Source of the DNA: Clostridia bacterium
Lineage (GTDB): Bacteria > Bacillota > Clostridia > TANB77 > CAG-508
Length of the DNA: 53,626 nucleotides
Assembly: GCA_016290095.1 (NCBI GenBank)
Contig: JAEESU010000020.1
Location: forward strand, 1-53,626
Direction: 5' to 3'
Shown here: positions 44,688-51,218 of the stretch, piece after piece
Position numbering within the stretch: position 1 is the first letter of the stretch
Layout of the letters: each line of letters starts with the position of its first letter
Position numbers and translations under genes: made by a program
Notes under the pieces: model-generated
Told to the model about the DNA's origin: nothing
The model's database searches: none
What the model saw: the letters and a program-made list of their open reading frames with translations, nothing else

Positions 44688-44730
44688 AAAGAAATAGTTT
44701 TGTATATAGCAAAATTATTTCTTTTTTTTT
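44688..44730 (+). terminator. Rho-independent terminator after mazF
   Basis: A 15-bp stem (44688-44702 with 44710-44724, one G-U pair, core GAAATAGTTTTG), 7-base loop, followed by a run of T. Confidence 0.85.
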
Positions 44731-44767
44731 ACAATTTGGTTAAAAATAATTAATTAAAATATGTAAG

Positions 44768-44776
44768 TGATATAAT
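44768..44776 (+). promoter_or_regulatory. Extended -10 promoter of the unassigned five-gene cluster
   Basis: TGA-TATAAT, a full consensus extended -10, 33 bases before the first start codon. I see no good -35, which an extended -10 can do without. Confidence 0.5.
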
Positions 44777-44808
44777 TATTATGTATTATTATATTTAGGA
44801 GTGTCAAA

Positions 44809-44970
44809 ATGGGAGAAAAAATTACAATTAAAGGTAAAGAAATAGATGTTGATTCTTTAACTGATGATCAATTTATAAAGCTATTCTCAGATTTGAAAGA
44901 AAGAGAATTAGCATTAATGGAAAAGATTGCATTACTTGAGCAAAAAATTGAACAAGACCAAAATAATTAA
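44809..44970 (+). CDS. 53-residue coiled-coil protein, first gene of the unassigned cluster
   Basis: ATG 44809 lies 7 bases behind AGGAG. It begins MGEKITIKGKEIDVDSLTDD, a short beta-turn-like head, and continues as one long charged helix (FSDLKERELALMEKIALLEQKIEQDQ) with leucine/isoleucine at heptad spacing. A small dimeric coiled coil is likely. No family recognised. The next gene starts 16 bases later behind its own SD. Missed by length-limited gene finding. Confidence 0.7.
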   Translation: MGEKITIKGKEIDVDSLTDDQFIKLFSDLKERELALMEKIALLEQKIEQDQNN

Positions 44971-44986
44971 TAGAAGGGATAAAAAG

Positions 44987-45742
44987 ATGAGTGACGTTGA
45001 ACAAAAGAGTAAATTTTTAGGGATTGTGAAGGAATTATCACAATTTGAAACAAATGAACTTGAATTAATGTTAGCCATTTTCAAGAAAACTGTAAATAAG
45101 TCTGTAGATGAGCAAACAGAAATCTTAACAAATGAATTTGATAATGCTTGTGCAGCATATGGTAAAAACCCATCAGAAATGGTTGCATTAAGAGATGAGA
45201 TTGTTGGTGGATATGAAAAAGAATTTTACAGAATAAAAGAAAGATTAGAAGAGCAGTATGTCAATTTAATCTTTGAATTACAAGAAATTCAATCAAATCA
45301 AAAAATTGCTGTTACAAACTTTATGAAATTAGCTACTAAAGATTTTACATCATCTGAAGATATGGAGACAATGGATATGCTAATTGAAAAATATGGCAAT
45401 TACTGTGGATTAGAAGAAGAATGTTATAAAATGATGGAAGAATGCGTAATTGGCGTTCCATTCTTAATTGAGACTGTTATGAAATTTGAAGATAAACAAA
45501 TTGCTACAAAAAATAATATAGGAATAATTAATAAAATAAAAACTTTAATTAGAAGTTTATTCAAATCAAATAAATTTGAAATAAATTTTGTTGAAGTTAA
45601 AAGAGCTAAAATAATTAAAATTAGAGAGAATACTGATAATGTAGTAGAAGAGATAAGAGATAATACAGTAAATTATGTTGAAACTTTAGCTTCATACAAA
45701 AATCAAATAAAAGAAGCTGCTAATGCCAATATAGTAGCTTAA
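44987..45742 (+). CDS. helical protein of unknown function, second gene of the unassigned cluster
   Basis: 251 residues from ATG 44987, behind GAAGGGA; a possible in-frame start at 44927 lies inside the preceding gene. Strongly alpha-helical and charged throughout, with no signal peptide or membrane helix. Three cysteines cluster around YCGLEEECYKMMEEC (~145-160). Towards the C-terminus lies a basic amphipathic patch, IINKIKTLIRSLFKSNKF (~185-202). It ends with NIVA. No domain recognised. It is transcribed with the 53- and 51-residue helical proteins. Confidence 0.7.
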   Translation: MSDVEQKSKFLGIVKELSQFETNELELMLAIFKKTVNKSVDEQTEILTNEFDNACAAYGKNPSEMVALRDEIVGGYEKEFYRIKERLEEQYVNLIFELQEIQSNQKIAVTNFMKLATKDFTSSEDMETMDMLIEKYGNYCGLEEECYKMMEECVIGVPFLIETVMKFEDKQIATKNNIGIINKIKTLIRSLFKSNKFEINFVEVKRAKIIKIRENTDNVVEEIRDNTVNYVETLASYKNQIKEAANANIVA

Positions 45743-45758
45743 GATAGGAGAAAAGAAT

Positions 45759-45914
45759 ATGGAAGTTTTAGGAGATACTTTTGTTGACGGCAAAATAGTT
45801 AGTCTTGAGAAAACAGATATAAAAGAGTTAAATAAATACTTAGAAAAAGTTAGAGCAAAAAAAGCAGAAAAAAAAGAAGATTTAAACAATTTTTTAGGTC
45901 AAATTTATAATTAG
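45759..45914 (+). CDS. 51-residue helical protein, third gene of the unassigned cluster
   Basis: ATG 45759 follows AGGAG by 8 bases; it ends 13 bases before the next start. MEVLGDTFVDGKIVSLEKTD is a head with turn and strand character, followed by one basic helix (LNKYLEKVRAKKAEKKEDL). Its layout, a short head plus one charged helix, parallels the 53-residue protein at the start of the cluster. No family recognised. Confidence 0.65.
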   Translation: MEVLGDTFVDGKIVSLEKTDIKELNKYLEKVRAKKAEKKEDLNNFLGQIYN

Positions 45915-45927
45915 GAGATGTAAAAAT

Positions 45928-47199
45928 ATGGAAGAACAAACAAAACAGGGAGATAGAGCTCAAAAAATAGAGGGGTATTCTCAAGATATAAAAGATGCAA
46001 AAGCTACTTTAAGTAAGTATAAAACAATGCTAAAAGAAGTAACATCTGCTACAAAAACATTGATTGTTGCATCTGCAAAAAGAGGTCTTACTTCACAAAT
46101 TGATAAAATTCAAAGAGCATATGAAGAAAAAAAGCAAGCTTTAACTGATAGAATAGCAGAAGGAAAAGAAGCAGTAAAAAGATCAGAAACAGCTCAAAAG
46201 AGTAGTATAAAAAGAACTAAAACAAATATGGAAAGATATGACTCTAATTTAGTTCAAAACAGTGAAGAACATGGTGGATTTAGAGCACATGTTGCCAGAA
46301 GAATAAGAGGTATTGATAAGAGACAAACTGCAAGATATACTGTTTCTGCAACAATTGGTGGAAAAACACTTACTACTTTAGCTAAAGCAGCAGCAAGTGT
46401 TGGAATGAAGAAAACAGCAACAAGAATTGGTGTTGCAGGTGCAAATTACGTTAATAATAAAATGGATACAGCTTCTAAAAAAGCAACAGCAAGAAGAACG
46501 GATTTTAGAGCAAGAACAACCGCATATGATAGAGCAAGTAAAGGAGCAGATAAAGTTCAAGCAGCTACAGATAAAGCATATTCAGCAGAAGATAAAAAAA
46601 GTAAAGAATGGAGAGAACAAGAAGGACCTGGAAAAATTACAAGAAGAACTATATCAGGAATTGCTAAAGGTGTTTCTGCAATGGCTAAATTTACTTCAAA
46701 AACAAGAACAGGATTATATGAAATGGCAGCACATACAGCAGCAGCTCTTGGAAATGCTGGTAGATCAAAAAAATTAATGGAAAGAGCAGAAGAAAAAGCT
46801 AAACGCACAATGGGAAGAGCTCAAGCATTTAATGAAGGAATGAGAACTGGTGCTGATGCTGGAATAGAAGCAGGCGAAAAGGTTAGTGAAGGTGTAAAGG
46901 CTTTCGGAAGAGGAGCTAAAGCTATAGGAAAAAGTACAATCGATTTTACGGTTGGAGCTGTAGTCATTGCTGGACAACAAGTTACAGACAAGGCTATGAC
47001 AACAAGAGATAATGTTTCATTAAGATATCAAAAATCAAAACAAGGATTATTAGGCCTTATTAGAAGAGGTGCACAAAGTATTGTTGGTAGAATGGATGAA
47101 TCATTAGAAGTAAGTAGAGCAGCAGCATCTAAAACTCAAGAAAGAATTGATGAAAGAAAAGGAAGTAAGAAACAAGAAGAAGCTGGACAAGAGAAATAG
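45928..47199 (+). CDS. basic Ala/Lys/Arg-rich protein of unknown function, fourth gene of the unassigned cluster
   Basis: 423 residues, ATG 8 bases behind AGGAG. It begins with a coiled-coil stretch (~10-110). The middle and C-terminal parts (~130-400) are Ala/Gly/Lys/Arg-rich and strongly basic, with repeated short helices such as TTLAKAAASVGMKKTATR and GKAIGKSTIDFTVGAVVIAG. The last of these is the only weakly hydrophobic segment (~335-355). The composition resembles nucleic-acid-associated or phage/secretion structural proteins, but no family is recognised. Only 3 bases separate it from the metalloprotease-like gene, so the two are probably coupled. Confidence 0.72.
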   Translation: MEEQTKQGDRAQKIEGYSQDIKDAKATLSKYKTMLKEVTSATKTLIVASAKRGLTSQIDKIQRAYEEKKQALTDRIAEGKEAVKRSETAQKSSIKRTKTNMERYDSNLVQNSEEHGGFRAHVARRIRGIDKRQTARYTVSATIGGKTLTTLAKAAASVGMKKTATRIGVAGANYVNNKMDTASKKATARRTDFRARTTAYDRASKGADKVQAATDKAYSAEDKKSKEWREQEGPGKITRRTISGIAKGVSAMAKFTSKTRTGLYEMAAHTAAALGNAGRSKKLMERAEEKAKRTMGRAQAFNEGMRTGADAGIEAGEKVSEGVKAFGRGAKAIGKSTIDFTVGAVVIAGQQVTDKAMTTRDNVSLRYQKSKQGLLGLIRRGAQSIVGRMDESLEVSRAAASKTQERIDERKGSKKQEEAGQEK

Positions 47200-47202
47200 T
47201 TT

Positions 47203-48324
47203 ATGAGTGAAATAAATATATATCAACTAAGAGAAATATATATAAAACGAAGAATAGGAACAGTTGTCAAAGCATACGATAAAGATGATGAAATGAAATA
47301 TTATTTTTACGTTTGTAAAAAGCTTTCAGAAAAATATCCAGAAATAGTCAAAGGTAAAGAAACTCTTGATAAGATATCAGGAGAAGGTAGAATATTAACA
47401 GCAGGTTTAGATAATAAAAATAATGGAATGTTTGATGAAGAATATAATAATGTTTTAATAAATCATTTTTTAGATAGGATGACAACTTTTCTTTTTCATG
47501 AGGTTGTTCACAAGATTGGTTTTATGAATAGTAATGGTCAAAAACAATTACCAAGGCCAATGAGAGAAGCAGGGACCGAAAAAATAACAGCAGAAACTAT
47601 GATGAACAGAAATACAAAAGGATATATTTTTTCTAATATTTGGGCAAGATTTCCAAATACAATTTCAACATACTTTTTAGACTATACAATGATTAGCCAA
47701 CTAAGTTTTTTTACACCTCATAATTCGCTAGAATCAAGTATATTAAACGGCGATTGTAGTTTTTTGGAACAATTAAAAGACACTTTTGGTGATGAAGACT
47801 CAAAAGTTATTATAAATAGCTTTAATGAAATGAGTAAGCAGTATGATTATTATTCAAAATTTTATAAAGTATTAAGTCAAAGAGAAAAGAATACAAAATT
47901 ATCAGAGATAGAAAAAAATATTGCAAGAATACAAAGTATTACACTTAAAGCATTTGATAAAATGGCAGAAGGAGTATCAACAACAAGACAAGCAAACGTT
48001 CTATTAAGCAAAATGCTTGAATATTCAGAATATAGAGTAAGAAGAAAAGAAGATGATGGGTTTCATGATGATGAATTTGAAAATTATTTTAATATGATAA
48101 AAGCAAGATTACAAGAAAGGTTTAAAAGTGCTAAATTTAAACAAAGTTTTAATTCGAATTCTTGGAATGGATTAGAAGATTTTCATGAAGTAGAACAAAT
48201 TTTACCTGATGAGAGAACTGAAATAGATGGATTAAAAAGAAAAATTTTAATTGATACTAAGAGAACAAAATTATTAAGCTTATTAAAAATAGAGATGTTT
48301 AAAAAAGGTGACAGGGAAAAATAA
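47203..48324 (+). CDS. predicted HExxH zinc metalloprotease-like protein, fifth gene of the unassigned cluster
   Basis: 373 residues. FLFHEVVHKIGF at ~97-107 contains H99-E100-x-x-H103, the zinc and catalytic residues of gluzincin/metzincin-type peptidases. Downstream REAGTEKITAE (~121-131) resembles the E-G-x-T-E segment that supplies the third zinc ligand (E122 or E126) in gluzincin-like families. No signal peptide or transmembrane helix, so a cytoplasmic enzyme unless exported by a dedicated system. The C-terminal ~200 residues are helical and charged. Family unknown to me; the assignment as a peptidase rests on these motifs. It starts 3 bases after the basic protein gene and is followed by a terminator. 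Confidence 0.7.
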   Translation: MSEINIYQLREIYIKRRIGTVVKAYDKDDEMKYYFYVCKKLSEKYPEIVKGKETLDKISGEGRILTAGLDNKNNGMFDEEYNNVLINHFLDRMTTFLFHEVVHKIGFMNSNGQKQLPRPMREAGTEKITAETMMNRNTKGYIFSNIWARFPNTISTYFLDYTMISQLSFFTPHNSLESSILNGDCSFLEQLKDTFGDEDSKVIINSFNEMSKQYDYYSKFYKVLSQREKNTKLSEIEKNIARIQSITLKAFDKMAEGVSTTRQANVLLSKMLEYSEYRVRRKEDDGFHDDEFENYFNMIKARLQERFKSAKFKQSFNSNSWNGLEDFHEVEQILPDERTEIDGLKRKILIDTKRTKLLSLLKIEMFKKGDREK

Positions 48325-48347
48325 GTTAGCATTTTGCTAACTTTTTT
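48323..48347 (+). terminator. Rho-independent terminator of the five-gene cluster
   Basis: Stem AAGTTAGCA/TGCTAACTT (48323-48331 with 48335-48343), 3-base loop, T-run after it. It overlaps the stop codon of the metalloprotease-like gene. Confidence 0.82.
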
Positions 48348-48365
48348 CTTTTATATTCAAAAAGG

Positions 48366-48394
48366 TTGAAAAAATAAAAATATTCCTATATAAT
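48366..48394 (+). promoter_or_regulatory. Promoter of asnS
   Basis: TTGAAA (48366-48371), 17-base spacer, TATAAT (48389-48394). The short distance to the start (27 bases) leaves no room for a T-box leader. Confidence 0.82.
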
Positions 48395-48421
48395 AGTAGA
48401 AAATTTAGAGGAGGAGCTAAT

Positions 48422-49813
48422 ATGAGCAATATTGAAATTAAAGAATTATACAGAAATGCAGAAAAATATTTTTCAAAAGAAATTCAAGTATCTGGTTGGG
48501 TAAGAACAGTTAGAGATTCAAAAACATTTGGATTTATAGAATTAAATGATGGATCATTTTTTAAGAATTTACAGGTGGTTTTTGATAATGAATTAAATAA
48601 TTTTGAAGAAATATGCAAATTAACATTAAGTACATCTATTACTGTTGTAGGACAACTAGTAAAAACTGAAAATGCTAAACAACCATTTGAAGTTAAGGCG
48701 AAAGAAATAAATATTATTGCTATGTCTTCTCCAGAATATCCACTTCAAAAGAAAAGACACACAATGGAATATTTAAGAACAATTGCACATTTAAGACCAA
48801 GAACCAATACATTTAATGCAGTATTTAGAGTTCGTAGTGCAGCTTCTTTTGCAATCCATAAATTTTTCCAAGAACAAAACTTCGTTTATGTTCATACACC
48901 AATCATTACTGGAAGTGATGCAGAAGGTGCTGGCGAAATGTTTAATTTAAATTCTTTTGATTTAAATAATGTGCCTAAAAATGAAAGTGGTGAAGTAGAT
49001 TATACAAAAGACTTTTTTGGAAAACCAGCACATTTAACAGTAAGTGGGCAATTAAATGGTGAAACATATGCACATGCATTCAAAAACATATATACATTTG
49101 GACCTACATTTAGAGCAGAAAACTCAAATACTGTAAAACATGCTGCAGAATTTTGGATGATAGAACCAGAGATGTGTTTTGCTGATTTAAAAGATGATAT
49201 GGATACAGCAGAAGCAATGCTTAAATATATTATTAAATACGTATTAGAAACTTGTCCAGAAGAAATGGAGTTTTTCAATAGTTTTATTGATACTACAGTA
49301 TTAGATAGATTAAATAATGTTTTAAATTCAGAGTTTGGAAGAATAAGTTATACAGATGCAGTAAAAGAATTAGAGAAACATAATGATGAATTTGAATATA
49401 AAGTTTCATGGGGTGTTGATCTTCAGACAGAACATGAAAGATATTTAAGTGAAAAAATATTTAAAAAACCAGTGTTTGTATATGATTATCCAGCAGAAAT
49501 AAAAGCATTTTATATGAAACAAAATCCAGATGGCAAAACAGTTGCAGCAGCAGACTTATTAGCACCTGGAATTGGCGAAATAATAGGTGGAAGTCAAAGG
49601 GAAGATAGTTTAGAAAAACTACAAACTAAAATAAAAGAACTAAAAATGGATGAAAAAGATTATTGGTGGTATTTAGATTTAAGAAGATATGGAAGTGTAC
49701 CACACTCAGGATATGGACTTGGATTTGAAAGATTAATAATGTATATTACTGGAATGCAGAATATACGTGATGTTATTCCATTTCCAAGAACGCCAAAGAA
49801 TTGTGAGTTCTAA
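48422..49813 (+). CDS. asnS: asparaginyl-tRNA synthetase
   Basis: 463 residues, full length, ATG behind GAGGAGG. An N-terminal OB-fold anticodon-binding domain (~15-105, [21 protein letters not shown]) is followed by the class II catalytic core. Motif 2 is [20 protein letters not shown] (~228-247) and motif 3 is [20 protein letters not shown] (~431-450). Charges tRNA-Asn with Asn using [11 protein letters not shown] is the AsnRS form of motif 2, while AspRS has FRDED. Its presence means Asn-tRNA is made directly at least in part. Confidence 0.96.
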   Translation: MSNIEIKELYRNAEKYFSKEIQVSGWVRTVRDSKTFGFIELNDGSFFKNLQVVFDNELNNFEEICKLTLSTSITVVGQLVKTENAKQPFEVKAKEINIIAMSSPEYPLQKKRHTMEYLRTIAHLRPRTNTFNAVFRVRSAASFAIHKFFQEQNFVYVHTPIITGSDAEGAGEMFNLNSFDLNNVPKNESGEVDYTKDFFGKPAHLTVSGQLNGETYAHAFKNIYTFGPTFRAENSNTVKHAAEFWMIEPEMCFADLKDDMDTAEAMLKYIIKYVLETCPEEMEFFNSFIDTTVLDRLNNVLNSEFGRISYTDAVKELEKHNDEFEYKVSWGVDLQTEHERYLSEKIFKKPVFVYDYPAEIKAFYMKQNPDGKTVAAADLLAPGIGEIIGGSQREDSLEKLQTKIKELKMDEKDYWWYLDLRRYGSVPHSGYGLGFERLIMYITGMQNIRDVIPFPRTPKNCEF

Positions 49814-49845
49814 TAGGTTACAAAAATAAAATATAAATGTAAAAG

Positions 49846-49885
49846 AAGTAGAAAAGCTTATGTGTAAAGGCTTTTCTACTTTTTG
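49846..49885 (+). terminator. Rho-independent terminator after asnS
   Basis: A perfect 12-bp stem AAGTAGAAAAGC/GCTTTTCTACTT (49846-49857 with 49870-49881), 12-base loop, then TTTTG. Confidence 0.85.
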
Positions 49886-49899
49886 TTTTAAATAATGGA

Positions 49900-49928
49900 T
49901 TGACTTAGAAATAATTTATTAATATAGT
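49900..49928 (+). promoter_or_regulatory. Promoter of the interrupted nucleotidyltransferase-like gene
   Basis: TTGACT (49900-49905), 17-base spacer, TATAGT (49923-49928). The start codon is 37 bases downstream. Confidence 0.72.
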
Positions 49929-49964
49929 AAAATTAGATATATTATATTGATAAGAGGAATTATA

Positions 49965-51218
49965 ATGGCTGATACAAAAGAGAGAAGAATAATTTCACCT
50001 GAAGAGTTTTCTGAAAGAAAAAATGGAATAGAAAAAGTTAAAAAATTGATAATACCTTATATAATTATTTGCTTAAAAGAAAAAGGAAATAGTTTAGAGG
50101 ATATAGCAAGTTTATTTGAAGTTTCTGCAGATGAAATACTTCAAGATAGAGAATTAAATGAAATTATTAATGTTCAAAGTGGGACTAGAGAAGATTTAGA
50201 TAAGTTAATACCTGAAGAAATAAGACCTGTATTTACGGAAATTATAGAATTACCTATTGATGGTCAACCATTATTTGAAAATGAAAAGTTCAAAGAAATA
50301 ACACAAAAAATTAGTGATTATTTAAAAAATCAGAGTATGGAATTTATAGAAGAATTATCAGAAAGTGATTTAAGCCAAATTCCTCCTGAAATGTATCGTA
50401 GATTACCACAGTTAGAATATTTAAGATTTGAAGGGACAGGTGCAAGATTAGATTTTTCACAATTTGATTATTCAGATACAGTAACAGGGTCTTTAAAAGG
50501 TTGTGAGCTTATATCATTTAATCCTACTCATTACAATAGAGAAAGAAGTGTGGATAATGACGCATTTAAATCAAGTACTATAGATGCTGATTGCCTTGAT
50601 GAAAGCCAATATCAAGTTGTTCTTGATGGCTATAGATATGGCAGTTATATTCCAGTTGAAATATTTTTTCTTTTTGAACTACCTGAAATACAAGAGAATA
50701 ATGATTGGTTTTTTGAAGAAATGTTAACTGATGAAGAAGTTTCTGAATACAAAATAAAAGAAATATGGAAAGTATTAACACCAGAAAATCAGGCAAAACG
50801 AAAATACTTATTAGAAAGAATTATTGATAGATCAAGTAGATTTGATGACATTTCTTTATTAAATATGCTATCTAATACGGATGGTAGTTTAATAGATGAA
50901 TATGAATTTCAAATTAGAAATATATACAAAACTGAAGACGGAAGAGTTAGTTTAAAAGACTTTTTAAAAAAAGCATTTAAATACTATCCACCAGTGGTGC
51001 AAGTTAGTAAATTTGATACGATTATCCAAGAACTTGAGAATAGCAAGGATTTAAGTGGAGAGCCTATTTCACATGATGAAGCAATCGAAACAGTATGGGA
51101 AAATTTGAGAAAAGAAAGCCAAGAACAGTTATTGCAAAGATTATATGGTTTATGCATAAACGAAGATAAAACAATAAATACATCTCTATTAGTTGGAATT
51201 ATAGTACGGAAAAGATAG
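49965..51218 (+). CDS. N-terminal part (417 residues) of an interrupted giant protein
   Basis: ATG 49965 follows AGAGGA by 6 bases. This part ends at a TAG at 51216-51218, but the frame continues one base shifted for another ~2.4 kb, so this is probably the first third of one gene. It has a helix-turn-helix-like stretch near the start (KGNSLEDIASLFEVSADEIL, ~47-66). A leucine-rich-like segment around 139-165 (LSQIPPEMYRRLPQLEYLRF) resembles a short LRR start. The rest is helical and acidic, with no membrane helix. I recognise no family in this part alone. It has its own promoter and lies behind the asnS terminator. Confidence 0.7.
   Translation: MADTKERRIISPEEFSERKNGIEKVKKLIIPYIIICLKEKGNSLEDIASLFEVSADEILQDRELNEIINVQSGTREDLDKLIPEEIRPVFTEIIELPIDGQPLFENEKFKEITQKISDYLKNQSMEFIEELSESDLSQIPPEMYRRLPQLEYLRFEGTGARLDFSQFDYSDTVTGSLKGCELISFNPTHYNRERSVDNDAFKSSTIDADCLDESQYQVVLDGYRYGSYIPVEIFFLFELPEIQENNDWFFEEMLTDEEVSEYKIKEIWKVLTPENQAKRKYLLERIIDRSSRFDDISLLNMLSNTDGSLIDEYEFQIRNIYKTEDGRVSLKDFLKKAFKYYPPVVQVSKFDTIIQELENSKDLSGEPISHDEAIETVWENLRKESQEQLLQRLYGLCINEDKTINTSLLVGIIVRKR

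Noticed and set aside
44809-44970. Antitoxin for the MazF gene
   Set aside because: It lies downstream behind a strong terminator and its own promoter, and is a coiled coil without a ribbon-helix-helix or other DNA-binding head.
46427-46777. Plus-strand frame inside the basic protein gene
   Set aside because: Gln/Lys-rich alternative reading of the Ala/Lys codons; the main frame has SD, start and stop in operon context.
48395-48421. T-box leader upstream of asnS
   Set aside because: Only 27 bases lie between the -10 box and the start codon, and there is no specifier hairpin or T-box sequence.
49947-49964. TTG start six codons upstream in the giant gene
   Set aside because: The SD AGAGGA lies inside those codons and points to ATG 49965.
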